Positions 39,001 to 54,000 of a stretch of DNA of 64,000 nucleotides are shown here, in pieces. A program made the position numbers and the translations under genes. Source of the DNA: Trichoplax sp. H2 (taxonomy: Eukaryota; Placozoa; Uniplacotomia; Trichoplacea); contig NOWV01000019.1 of assembly GCA_003344405.1 (NCBI GenBank), forward strand, positions 744,001-808,000. Direction: 5' to 3'. Each line of letters starts with the position of its first letter. Position 1 is the first letter of the stretch. Below the pieces are notes generated by a model. The model was not told where the DNA came from. It did not search any database and saw only the letters and a list, made by a program, of their open reading frames with translations.

Positions 39001-42000
39001 TATCTACTAGTTATAGTAATTCTCACTCTAACTGAAATATTTCTAAATTCTTCAGAAATTTTTGCTTTATTAAAATCACTAAATTTGTCCCATTAAAGCA
39101 GCTGTATCAACTCTTACAATCCTATTCTACATACGCGTATAATATATCTGTTACATCGTAATATATCAATCGATATAAATCTACAGCCATTATTTATGAT
39201 TTGCAGTAATTCGTAATCTAGCAGAAATATCATTAAATGCTACAACTTTTTAGATATTATAATATCAGTAAACTTGACCACATCTACAAGGCAATATTCA
39301 GTTCCTATTTACGAATTCAATGTCAAATTTTTCTGCTAAACGCATGAAAGACTTTGAAAGTTATTACTCTTTATCGCAGATAGCGCGCAATGCAACAGTA
39401 AAATAAGATGATTTAACATTTATTCATTCAACCTACAGAGTCTTTAACTTTCGGAGTCCTTGAAATTTAGTATAATTAACCGTGAAGAAACTTTTCAAGT
39501 CACTCATAATTCTAGAAATTTTAAGCATAACGAAAGATAAAATTTGTATCAGATCACCTTCTTACACAATGAACTATTCAGTATATAATTAACGTACTCA
39601 TTTTTGGTTCAAATATATAGATACTCATATGCACATAGCATTGTATATTTTAACTCATATTAGTATTCCTAATTATTAATACTCACAAATGAATTAACTG
39701 AGGATGATGAGTAAAGCTGTAGCTATCCTTAATTTGGCTGCCAGTGATATTCCTAAATTTACCAGCAAGTAATCTTATATTGTAGCTTGATTTTAAACTT
39801 ACTAAGCAAATACAATTATTACTAACCAAAATGCTAACCTTAAGACAACTGTTTTAATTATAATAATCGATAAGTTGTTATAGTTGCCATTCTTAGCAGT
39901 AATGCTTTAGCTGATATTAATGAAAATTTAATTCCGTAAAAAATATAATGCTTACAGGAAGTTCAAGTTCTTAAATGATGATAAATCTATCCAGCCATTT
40001 CTGCCAGAATCAACAAAATTTAAAGTTCTGCGAGGTTGAAATTAAGAATATATTTAAAAGTTCTATTCAAATTATTAAGATATACGAAAATAAGCATTTT
40101 CATCACAGCTTAAGCTGAGATAAAGGACGAATTGCTAAATTTATAAAATTGGCAATCTTATAAAGAAATTAAAACTAAGTATATACGGTAAGAATCTCCA
40201 TTCGAATAGATTTTACAAGTATTTAGCCAGGCCAATTCCATAGTGTCTAGCTTTGCATAGCTTTTAATAACTTATCATAATTATTATTTAAGATTGATAG
40301 TTCTATACAGTATTAGGTACAGAATGCTATTATGTGTAGAAAGTTCCAAGATGATTGAATCCTAGTACATGATAGTTGAATTAGACAAAAGTCTCGCGTA
40401 AATTAAGATTTCGCATAAGTATTGTGCTAAAAGGTTTTACTAATGCAATAGCTGTTGGAGGAATATTGTATTTGAAAGATCATTCCTTTGTAAAGGATGA
40501 TTAAATAAATTAATTTTTTTTACGATTAAGAAGGTTAATATGCAAGCTCGATAGACTCTAGTAATAAAAGTATTATAGCATCTAGAATTAGCTGTCATAT
40601 TTAAGTCTACTAATATATTGCTTCATTAGATAATTGAATAAGGTGTAAATTCACTAACTAAATTAAAGTAAAACTGCTGATACTATTATTGTAGCTGCTC
40701 CATACACTCATCAATGGCTCAAATGATACCAGAACAGAATGAACTGTAAAGTGTAATGAAATGATACTCCTCCAAAACTTTGCAAATATTGAATTTTGTC
40801 TCAATGCCATGATGCTAATAAGTTATGCAATCCGAAATATTCAGAATTTTAGGTCAGTTCTAATACTAAGATCATAAAGATGAATATTTGCATATCAAAG
40901 TTTATAAGACTGTTGCAAATCTTATTTTGCAACGTGTGGTATTCACACAGCAAAGAGACTCCACATTTTTATAATCCGAAACTTATTATTTTATCGATTC
41001 TGCTCCTTACACCAGTACCAGAAATCTATGTCATGACACTTTCTCTTGTTAAGAACTTTTGAAATGAAAGTTGCCTATCCTATTGTACGTTAAAGTACTT
41101 ATTGCAGAACTAATCAGAGTACTGCAACTGTTAAGCTAATGTGTTGACGTAGTTTATAGGATTATGAGATACACTTACAAGGTTTTCACCCGACGGAACG
41201 TCATAAGCGACTGATCTGTCAGATTATTCATGAGGTTGTTGTAAAGATACCTTATAGAAAGCATGAATACAAATTTAAAGAATAAAAGTGAATCAATGAT
41301 TCTAAAGTAGTCGAAATTTATCTCAATCAGCCTATAAAAAGAACAATTTATGCGTAGACTTGGCCGTGTGCCATATCTAAGACCAGGTTAAAAGGTACGA
41401 AGTTATTTCGTATTACATAAAATCAATAATAACGGTAAGTAAATAGATACGAGACATCGCATTTCCAATAAAAATTTTAATTAATCTGCATAATAATGTT
41501 TATCATGAATAGTAAATATTTTATCGATAATAATAAACTTATTATAAACTATCAGTTAGTACAAACAAATTTCTTAAATTCGGCAATGATCTGGAATTTT
41601 GGCCAATATTTACTGTGGTAATTGGATTGTCATTTAGCAGACTGAAAAAAATTTGTGAACAGTTTTAAGTGACAAAACTTTAATAAAATAAAGCAATTTC
41701 AACCATGAAGTTTTGCCAAATAGATTGTTTCAGAGATGTCTGTAGGAGCTATAAATACTATATACTCTTAACCAAGTTGAAATCGATTAATGAATTTTGA
41801 AAGCTCTTGATTCTACTCACAGAATTTCCAGATTTTGCAGGATAAATGATGTTTCAGTATTGATAGATCTTATACCATTAGACTGCATGTAACTTATTAT
41901 CAAAGGATATCAGTGCTCAATTATACAATCATTTAGGATTTAGAGCATCATAGCATTTAGCTATTATTTAGCAGCAATTCATAAAAGCAATTAAAAGAAA

Positions 42001-45000
42001 TGTTTCTTTATTAATTACTAATAGATATATTGTAGAACATACAGGGATTTTAGAGCCTGACTACAACCCAGTAACGATTGGAAATTAAAATCCTCGATCA
42101 TATTGTGATTGAGATACCTATATATAGTGAAATAGGTATCAGATTAATAAGAATACTGCTCGGTACATTTTAATTAAGGTATTTAAAGCTAAGATCCTGA
42201 CACCCAGCCCTTTACTCGCCGCAGTAACGGTATAAATCGTTGCTTTTATTGACATATTACTTATGGCATAAAAACATTTACGATAAGTCAAATACGACCA
42301 AGTTCAAAATATAATAACCGTAAAAACGTAAGAAATGCAACCACTTACTACAACAGAAAGTTGAATTCAAATTCGTGCTTGTCCTTTCTTTCAGATGTCA
42401 AAAATTAATCTACGTTCTTACGTACAGTATATTAACTTTTATACAATCATATTAGAGCTCTGCATATTTATACGCATTCACTACATTTTTATGAACGAGA
42501 GTAGTAGGTACTTTACATGATCAGAAAAAATGACTCAAGAATAACGTTATTACTATGAAACTAGCTTAACCTGCGGAGCATGCGTTACGAATGCGATTTA
42601 TGATAATTAAAAATATTAGTTAACATTTTACGCAGTACGGTTAAATCTGTCTTAATTCAGTCTGGTATAAAATTTAACTAAGATTCTGATACAGTGTTAT
42701 ATACTGTATTAGAGTAGATATATCTATTTTAGGATAATTTTGCTAGCCTATCCTTATTTAGTTAACCTCTAATTTGGATATGCTGTGTTTTAATATAGCA
42801 CTGGCTTTGAGTGACAGTGACACATGTATACATATGCTGACATTAATAGTTATATTAGGGAATGCCAATTATATACTTACAGTTCCAATCATTGTGATTG
42901 TAACTTACTTATGATAGATTGTAAATTATCGTGGAAATGTTCCTTGATAGGACATATCATAATCTTACTATTATGTATTAGTCATCAGATGTCTATGTTC
43001 TTAAATACTGTTGTCTGTATTAGGGACCAGTAGCTAAAATTAATGTCTAATTCAGTGAATAATTTCAAAGTCAATCGTACTAACTATGACTCACGAACTA
43101 TTGAGGAAAAGTATATTTACTTAATATATCGTGTAATAAAGTTAATTCTTAAACTTAGTGTTCAACGTAAAATACGAGGCATCTACGTCTTGGTGTAGTC
43201 TACTAGTAGAGCAAAAGTGTTCCTGATAGTACTGATATCGTTCCTAGATATGTGGTTCAAGGAATTGACTTATTGATCGTATATTACGTTATCTTGTTGC
43301 AAAGCTGTTTTGAAACAGATACTTTTGCTTAAATTTAGTAAAATATTCCGTTCCTACCAATAAACTATGCCGCAGTATTATACGCACGCAGGAATATATT
43401 GAAAATTAAAATTACTGGATCTTATTTCCCTTAACTATGTATTACTCAGCTAAAATTTGTCAACTTTAACTCTTAAAATTTCTAGATGTCCGGTCATATT
43501 GTAACCATGACCAATAATCATATTCATTATTGATATTTATTTTTTATCTTATTTACTTACAAATGCTGTAGCCAACTAGCATTACGACAAATTTCAGCTT
43601 CGATTGTTTCTAATCGATTCCTACTTAAACTTCTAAATATTTAAATATTGTGTTAACATTCATAGAATGATTTTAAAAAAGTCCTAGTTATTAGAATAAT
43701 GGTATTATTTCGGCTATTGAAATGTAATCATAGGTGTAATATTGCAGAGCAGTTGATCTGGAATTTACAATTTTCGAAGCGGAAATACTGTATATTCGTA
43801 AACGTGTACGTATTTTACACAAACACATTAATTTATATTAAATGGCTAACGGGAACATTTTCAAAGTAGAAGCTACTCTGCTTCAATTTGCAAACAGTTA
43901 TTAATCACTGAATTATTATATAAAGAATTTATCCATGAAATAATCTCAAATCAACATAAACAGATCTCGAATTACAAATCATATTCCTGGTAAGAATTTT
44001 ACATCACTGCATGTACGAGTATTCAAAAACCACAGATAAAGAAATTTCTCTAGAAATAAATTATAATTTTATCTTACAATGCCAATAAGTAGAAATCAGA
44101 AAAGGCTCCGTCCGCAATATGGCTCAATCTATTGTTCTCTAAATTCCTGCTCAAAGAGAAAAATTACACAAGGAGATGGCTCACCCAAGAAAAGATCTTG
44201 TTAGAAAGGAATTCATTTACTTTGAAACTTACCGACCGTAAAATATAGTAAATGCATTTTATAACATATTTATTAGGCGAATATCTATAGTTCTGATTAA
44301 CTAATTATTTTTAGATTATTCTTATGTTAAATTAGCAAACTAAATATTTACTGGAATATTGCATTTATATTCATTTTTACTCATAAAAATGCAGAATGCC
44401 TATCAGTTTTATATACATTTGAAGGGAGTTGTAGTCTAGAAAAAATATACGCAGAGAATAACTACTATAATATTATAAGTGTTAATTTTAGTTTTGAGAT
44501 TCAGCATAATAAATTTTATCCTAACAAAAAATCATGAATATATATATTATTTTAACTCAAATCATGCAGTGTTTGACTGAAAAATCGCGATCTCGCTACC
44601 GAACCTAAATTCTGTCTCAAATTGAGTTAACCTATACTCTATTTGCCTGAAATCGAACTGTATTCCGCGAAATTTCCACGGGTTTCACCAGTAAATATTA
44701 TTAGCATAGACCAATTCAAAATTAAAGTATGAATGGTGTTAAGGATTACTAAAATTGTTGGATTTAGTAGAAATTGTATTACTTTTTCAGAAATATAAAC
44801 GAAAGTCTGGTCGCTTTATCTTTACTACGTTTCAGAGATTCTTTATTTTGCCTTTATTCTTCTTATTTTTGCTCATTTTATAGTAAGTTCATGAAAATGA
44901 AATTGCATTTTGTTGATGCTACGGTTAAATTATGACTTTTACTATGGTTGGGTTCGAGAATCTAAATTGCAATGTAAGCTGATGAGATTAATTAATAACG

Positions 45001-48000
45001 GGATTATTTTTCGAGTACTTCATTGGCATTACATATGTCACAGTTACAAACATAAATTGGATATAGATTATAGTTTACAGCAATCTTTTTTGCACTTATT
45101 AGAAATAAAAACCCCTACTTAAGCAATTTTTATTTGTAATAAAGTAAATCCTATGATATAATGACTTAATAGTAATATGCTTCTAGTAGCTATCGAAATT
45201 ATGAAATCTATCTAGGGCTCTTAATCTAAATAAACTCATGAATGGATTATTTTTTACTTACAAAGTCAGTGTATGTTAACATAATCGTAAGAGCTATAAT
45301 AAAAATATGCTGATAGCGTAGTAAAAATGGCTATAACAACAGATGCGATACACAACCGTATGTGAGGTAATAATAGCATGAAATGTGAGAGTTAAATTAA
45401 ATTGTGTTGTATATCTATGTGTGTACTTTGCACAGATTCTGGTCTCTCTACTGAAAGCTAGGCAAGTAGTATTGCGGATTAAGGTACAGTTTATCATAAG
45501 TAATGTGTTGCTCCATGTATCATAACGGTAGTTGTAGCAAAATACCTAAATTTATAACGTTTCTAATAGCTCTACGTAAAGTTTCGATTTATGTTACAAT
45601 TTTTTGTGATAATTAAAATTTAGGGAGATAAGAAATCTAGCGAGAGAAATGCTTGCAAGACCTCTCATTGATTAATCGACTTTTTCTTTTGTTGCCAGCT
45701 TGATTGATTGATTGATTGATAATATCAGAAAATTTTGCTGCTCAGACTGTAATTCTTTAGTATTGAACAAGAGGTCACTTTTATAGTTTGGTTACTTACT
45801 GATAAGTTTATAAATTTTCTATTGAATTACTTTTAAAATAACTAACCTAATTTAATTTATTCCCGATTCCTTTGGGATTACAGTAACATTATATCTAAAT
45901 GCATTCAAAACCCTAACTTGCATCGTCTTTCTTAAATATTTTTACTTACAGATATTTTAACGATATTAGGCCGCTGAAAGTTTGATTTGTAACGATTCGC
46001 AATCTGTTTGTACCCAGATTTCTGTAAATTATTCAATAAATATTTAATAATTACCAACTGATAATTAATTAAACAATAAAAAACATAATAAATGATTTGA
46101 TGTGACACATAAATTTAGAGACTTGAAAATAATTCGATTTTAGCCTGTCTTTATCTCTACAGCAATTTCAATGTAGCGTTACTAAATACTATTTATTTAT
46201 TGAATTAAGGATTTATCAGAGTCATAATCCAAAATTAGACTGATACATTACAAATTATTTAAAGAAGCAAGTTCTCGAAAGGCTCCGTTGCAAATTCTTT
46301 CGATTTCTCCAAACGTAATCCAACTGTAATAATAATAAATATGAATTGCGTTAAACAGATTAATGATGATCCACAGTAGTCTTTGACAATTATGAAAGAT
46401 TCTTAATTATAATTATTCGTTCCGGTATTGGGGCCTATAAAAATAATGTAATCTCCTATTGTATATCAAAAAATTTTAATTATATTGTATTAGAGTATTC
46501 ATCTTCAATTTGTAAATCACTGTATTGCTGTTACTATATTAACTGAAAATATTGGAATTGCAAATTGGTATTCATTATTTGCTTGCAGTTCTTTGCAAAT
46601 ACTAATCTAAAACTGAAAAGCATATATTATAGTAGGGATATGCAATCACCTATCTAGTTAATTATTCGATCCATTTCTGGTTAAAATAGCACAAATTTGT
46701 TATTATACTACATTATATCTACTGTACTCTTTCTCTCTAACTTATCGTGGCTAATTCAATCCTGGAAAAGTTTCTTAAAAATATGTAATGAGTGCTGATA
46801 TACTTACAGAATTTCTAATTTTGGTAGTCGAGATAATACTCTACAATCCAAGTAAGAAAAATACCCCTTGGACAAGTCCCTAAAATTATATAATATCTTA
46901 GTTATAACGATTCATAACGTTTTCGATATCTTAGCAAGTAGCTAGATTAAATCTTAATTATTCATCTTAATAAGCTAGATCAATTAAACGTCTTTAGGCA
47001 TGAAAAATATTAGCAGATCGAACAAATTTAGCAAATGTTCGTAATCTCATACTAGACCATTGTGTTCAAAGTTCACAGTTACGAGTAGCTCTAACTTGCA
47101 ACAAAGATTGAGAGAGTGATTTCTACCCTTTACTACTGTCATTTGGAATACTAAGCAATCGGTATTCCAAGGCAAATAGGATTTAACATAGGGAGACCTT
47201 CAAGACTTACTAGAAAATGACAATCTAATTTATTGTCGGCGAACTGGCCATTTATATAGGTTTCGGACCTAAAACTAGTTTAGCTACACAAGTCACTTCG
47301 TCTATTAGAAATTGACCAACTTAATACCCTAAAGAGATTCTATCTGTACAGATTAGATACAGTCTTATCCTATTAAATTACTGAAACAGTATTAAAATAA
47401 TCAATGCTTATCGATAGTTTAACATATAAAGCTATCCTACTAAGACATTTCCTCTTAACTTAGGAATTGTAGTTTGAACCTTAACAACTTGGAGGTGACA
47501 GATATAATCTAGATTAGACGGTTGGCAATTACTATTTCAGTCTATGTAATCCTAAATTAAGGATATCAACTGTTAATCGCTAAAATTGCAATTAAAAGGA
47601 GACCATGAAACAATTTTAAAATATAACATATAAAGAACGGAACATAGAAATAAAGCATACGTCACGAAGATTACTATCGTGACAAGTATATAAAAAATTG
47701 CACGTATGAAGCGACATGGAATTCGAACGATACTTACAGTAGTTTGAGATCTGCTAAATCATGGAACGCTGTCAATTTAAGTTTTATATTTCCGGTAGCC
47801 TTAATGTATCTGATAAAAAGGATTGAAAACGATTTAAATACATTATATTGTAGACTTTATTGTTTGGTTGTATGAAGACATTCAGTTGATCTTCAATTTA
47901 ATTCATCATCATTGTAATTACACGAGATGAATTCGTGGCACTTCCATTAGAAAATTCGAAGGAATCACTTGAATCGGATTATCCGTGCAGACGCTACAAC

Positions 48001-51000
48001 AATAAATTAGTGGCTCAATTTTATAAATATGATAATGAATGTACAAAGCCGTTAGTAATATAACGTTATAATTATAGGTATTACGTATTTTTTTAGGACT
48101 GCTACAATATACAATTATAATTACAATAAGTTTGGAACACTTTAAATAACTGCAATGTAACAGTTTCCTGATTTTTAACTACCTTTAACTACTGCTACAT
48201 AAGAGTTAGTACGTTTTATATGAGGCTGTGATACGAAATTTAGGTAATCTAACTGCAATATGAGGTGATATTATGAAGAATTTTCTCATAAGCCATCTCA
48301 GATGCTGCGACGGAGTGCAGACTTCGAGAGTTCATCGTCGCTTTAGTGTGTTTAATTAAGATTTTTATTTGTAATTGATAATCTTTTATTAGTTGTCGAT
48401 AACCCATATTTATTAGGTACTCGCTAATTGTAATTTTATCAGTAGTTTGATCATACTGGCTGTCAACTCTGTGCAGAATAGTGTATTTACAGACAAGACA
48501 AATATTATTCACGTTGTGCTGAGCCTCTGATTGTTGATGGGCTCTTAATTAGTTCGTAGCCCATTAGTGTTGTTTACGCCGTTTGCCATACTAAACCTTA
48601 TGAACGGTCGGCTATAGAAATCTATGTATTTTTAAGGACTATTTATCTAATTTGTGCACCGGGTATGGCCGAGCTAGGGAAGTAAAGCCCGGTATTCTCA
48701 TTAGCTAGTCAGTTGACGCTTGGTCGTTTAGTTTGATTAGTCTTGCATGTCAAGACTACCTTCGCCGAATAAACTATATTTAAAAAGGGCCTAAGTCTAG
48801 TCTACGTCTAACCCGTTAGGAGGAAATTTGGCTGTTGTAGCCTTAGTACTGACGCACATTTAGAAACCCAGGTTTCCTTGCAGTGAATTGAATACGGCAG
48901 ATGCTATAATGATTTGCATAGAGTAAACTTTGTTAGTGGGCTGTGGCTGATGATGAAATGGTGAAGAATCTAAGTCGGCTTAAAACTGTACGATCTTTAA
49001 ACTAAGAATCTGACGTAGTAACTGAGATATTATTGCAGCTTCATTCATTTATAATGGATGAGTACCGTGATTATCGTAATTTTATGAAGTAGCAGCCAAA
49101 ATCTAAGTTCTTTGAGATTATGATTTATCTCAGACTGACTATTACACGAGTAAGTAGAATTTAACAAAAACATGTTAACAATTTCAGTCCTCAGCAGCGG
49201 ATTACGATCAAACTATTGAAATAAAAGTAATATTTTAATATTAATTCATCTTATCTCATTAAATTTTACTTTCTAATGATGTTGTAATTCGAAATTTAGT
49301 GCAGTATTGTAAACATAATTAGATGTTAGACTTGTATCTATTCTTGTACAAGCTGCTACATCATTCCGGTTATTAATGCCGAAATAACTTAATTCAGATG
49401 ATCAATTAATGTTCGTCACTGGCAAAAGTATAAGTTCGATAGAAGACTACTTGAGTATAATCAATTTTTCTAGCGGTATAACACATGAGCAAAGGCGTCT
49501 AAATTTAAATCTTTGTGAAAAGTTAGAAATATTGGATCCCAAAAGCTTTAAAAACCCAGAAAATTTGTATTTCCCGGCCCTGTTAAGAAACTCTATCGAA
49601 TATTATTAAAGCAGTCATTTTTAGGTACATAAATTACTTCAACACCATCATCACATCTAATTTTATGCTGGGAGAAGAGCGATTAAGAAATTTTAAACGT
49701 TGAAATTGAGTACACAAAAAATTCCTTTTTTGAGACAGGATAATTGTTGATGAAATAGAATATATGATAATTAGACTTTAGCCACAAGCATTAGCAAACG
49801 AATTTCCCACAAGGAAAGACTTATACGCTATTGTTATTAATTGAAAAAGCTCACTAAGATAGCTGCGTCTTACTACAGTTACTTATCAAGTCTTTTTACA
49901 TTCCAACTTTGACTTGAAGTCCTTCTGTTAAAATATTGCTAGTAGATCCCACCGTAACCTGATTTGAGCAAAACTAATTTTTCATCTGAAGAGATATTTA
50001 ACATATTTTAATCCCTGATCGTTAAATCTCGTTGTATCGTTAATTATTAGTACTAGTCAATTACCCATTCAAATTAATGGGAACGAATACTACGCAAAAT
50101 GTAACTCTGAAACAAAATAATCAGAGCTATATTATCATACTAGGATGAATCCCTTCTTAATATGAGATCTTAATAAGAGATAAGTAGCTAATAATTGAAT
50201 GATGCATCAATTTGATAGAAAAATATATTATAACATTTCTTGTTTGTTTTGTATTTATCTACGAAAAAGATTCTTACTAAACTTCATATTGATATTGGAT
50301 AATAAATAGAGTGGTGAATTGGAAGAGGTATTTTTTTATCAGCATATTGAAGCCCTTGTTGCAGTATTTCATTATAATAAGGGTAATTTCTAATCCCAAG
50401 ACACGTCGCGGTAGATGTATTCATGAGATTCTAGGCAATGAAGTAGTTTATAAAAGATCGCTTTATCCCATCGTACCGAAGCATTTCCAACCAATTAAAA
50501 TTAAAACTCTGACATAATAAAAGTATTTCTTACTGGATGACCTATTTAAATTTCGCTTTTCAAGGTAATTTTATCTGAGCAGTGAAAAATTATAGGTCAT
50601 GAAGCTAAAAATTCTTATGTTTATTCTCAAGGATTTAATCTACCAAAATTGTAAAACCAGCGTAATCTTTACTTGGCTATTGAACTTGACTCGTCATATA
50701 TATCTATTTTTAAAATAATTCATAACTTTGCAATACAAGTAAAACATAAAATGTATACGAATCTTACAGAATTTTCAGCTTTTTTAAACCATGAAAGATT
50801 ATAGGATGAACGGAATGGATCCTATTAGACTGAAAGTATCTATAATTTCATGAAAAGGATTACAAATATTTGGAAGCAATAAATGTAAGACACTCAAATA
50901 AATACAGAATATCATCGCAGCTTTAACATAACCAGAATATGCGTATAACCTGGCTATTTGTAAATTCATAAGTGGATCTATTCAAACTTACAAAAAGTCT

Positions 51001-54000
51001 AAATTTTTTAATGATGAAAATGTATTGTTTTGTATTTCTCGTAGCAACATATTTGAAAAATCCCTGATTAAATTAAGGAAACGCCAATCAAAGTAAGATA
51101 TTTTTTTCTATAATATTCAGTGTTATTATTTGTCATTAAAGAGCAAACTTGCAATTCCTTTATTTATTAGATCAAAATTTTTACGATCATGAACATGATT
51201 TCATTGGCATAATACTAGTATAATGTAAAATTTCATCTTACAAAATCTTCAAATTAGTCAAAGATTTGAATGTATCTGGATGCAGGTATCGGACATAATT
51301 GTGCTGGATAAGTCTATAATGATTCCGAAAAACTACATTAAATGGAGAATCTAAAAAATTTTTTATTTAGTGCTACTTCTACTATGTATTGCATTTCACA
51401 CTTGGCAGATTAATGCTAAGATTAACATCTACTATAATTAATTAGCTAAAGTATAGTATATTACTCTCAAATTAACGAACATCATGACCGCTTTAGTAAT
51501 TTATATCACGATTCAAAGTTTAATCAACTCGTTATCAAAAAAGTAGACAAATTATAGTGTTACAGATAGAGCAAGTTTCCTAGTGGAGCGAATGCATTTT
51601 TCGGAATGTGATATATATTATTATAAACTAGAGCCCTATGTAAGTCAAAATAACAAAGAGTATCAATAATTAATTGATTTTATAAACGCAGAATATTCCT
51701 TTATTGAGTTTCTGATTATAAAATTTAATATATTATCCTACAAGAGTCGCAAATTTTCTAATCCAGCGAAGGCATCTTCTTCGACGACTGTAATTATATT
51801 GGTAGTCAGGTCTCTAAAAGTTTTTAAGCAGCCATATTTTTTTATTAATAAAATCTGCATAAACAAAATATTAAACATCTAGGTATTAAGAATACTATTT
51901 ATGATCAACCAGCTCTTCTAGACATAAGCTTAGTTTGCAAATACATATTTATCTACCGTAAATGAAATTGTTGAGTACATGCGATAGAAACTTGAGTATC
52001 AAGCGAAGTCTTTCGAACTTACAAGTATTCTAAGTTTCTTAAATTTTTAAAAGTATTGTTGCGAACAATTGTCAAATGGTTTTGCCTAATTAGCCTTTTA
52101 AAGGACGCAAATTATAAAATTTTTTCAATTAACTACATTTCCCCAAAATAGTGCAAATATCCTTATATAAAATATCCGTTATTTCATCTTCTTATCCATA
52201 ACAATACTTACAAAGCATGCAAATTAGGGAGATTTCTCAATATTTTCGACGAAATTTTCTCACTAGTAATATCATTATTACTCAACTCTCTTTAGGCAAA
52301 TGGCAAAAATTTCACAAACATAGAAGATAAAAATTAACAAAATTTAAATTTTTAACAGTTATCAGGAAGTGGGACTTTCGACTTGTCATAATCAGAAACT
52401 TATGCACTAGGAATTGCTATTAAAGTTAATACATTTTTATTGCAGTATATAGTATACAAATATATTTAAAGCTGTCTCTGCGAATGTCGATACTTTATCC
52501 AATTTAAATGCAATAAATGTTATGTATTTGAATGTTATGTTTGATTAGATTGAAAGTAGAAATAATTTCTTTGGAGAAGGTATTCAAAATAAGATATTCG
52601 TCAATTAATTTCGATACAGTTTCTAAGATACAAGCTCATGCAAACCGGTTTAGTATCAGATTCTACATGTGCTGTATCATAGTTTAAAAAACCCATTGTA
52701 GAGCACATTTAGTTGCCCCTGATCAGAAAATGAAGATTCCATAGTAGATTATAGATGAATATATTCATATATTATAGGGTGTTGAGGTAGTATTGATCTT
52801 CAATATAAAAATATGTACTTAACTGATATGTTAAATTATGAATAATTCATTATACTACTGTAGCTCGTCGGGAAAGGTAATATATTTATGTTGCTAAAAA
52901 TTATAATTTGATTACATGTGAGATTGGATGCAATATTGCCAAACTTAGTGTAGCTAGATAATTCAGTGATTCTTTCTAACGTCTTTCCAGTAGTTTTATT
53001 CAGCTATATAGAGCTACTTTTAGTATATTTAGTGCAGTAATTAAACAAAATTTTAATTTACTAAAAGACTTTTTGAAATTTCATGATCAATATTTTCATA
53101 ACTCATTGTAACTGAACATATTGAGTTTCGACTATTGTAGTATATTTACTTGCGCATAAATTCTAAGAGGTAATAGGTAAGTCATTTGCCTAATAGCATT
53201 GTCCTGATACTTTATAACTCGCTGTAATTCATTTGTCGTAATCTTAATTATGAGAAGGTCATTGCTATCGCTGGTATTTATAATACATTGTTAGTATGCC
53301 ATTAGCATTGGTTAACTGTATATCAGCTGAGTAAAAGCAATAAAGGTTTAGATAATCACTCCAGCTTTACTGAATTCGTCTAAAGATTTCTAGCTAATTT
53401 TTCTTCTTACAAAGTAGAAGATTTTCGAAAATGTGGTAATTACATATATAGCTTCAGGACTTTTTGATCATCGATGAAATCATAACTCCTTGTTATTTAT
53501 ATCAGCAACTTGCTACTATCCATAGCCTCACATTGACGAAAGTTATAGAATTTCGTTAATATAACACTGCTGTAATACTATCAGTAAGTTCTAGCTATGT
53601 CACTATTGAATGATACTAGACTTAATTCCTGTATATTGTGGCAAAATCTGAATTGAATTGCATTCAAACAATTATTGGTATGCGCATTTGTAATATTCCA
53701 AGTTGAATTTTTTCATTTGAGAATTTGAAGTATTTCTCAAGATTACAAAATTCTTTTCTAAATTACTTCATTCTGACTATTAAGAACAGTATATTTTATT
53801 TACCATTACTAAGTTATCTAACTATTCACGTAAGGTTAAGAAGCTACAGTTAGCCGCTGCTATATCTAATTAGCAAGTAATAATGACCTATTTATGTCTT
53901 TGATCTAAGAGCGCACAGTCATATAGTAAATATGAACTACCGGAAAGATGCATCGTTGAGGTTAAATTATGTTACTAAGAATGTGTCATTGCTTACTGGT

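Noticed and set aside
40880-41062. Plus-strand hydrophobic open frame
   Set aside because: A single short frame with no start context or family resemblance.
48249-48512. Minus-strand open frame of 87 codons
   Set aside because: Looks protein-like but matches no LRR pattern or family I recognise and has no fitting splice sites; probably chance or an old element.
50311-50517. Plus-strand open frame of 68 codons
   Set aside because: No motif, no splice support, inside a gene B intron on the wrong strand.
53419-53488. Possible LRR exon after a GTAAGA donor (minus)
   Set aside because: A stop codon falls inside in the required phase.
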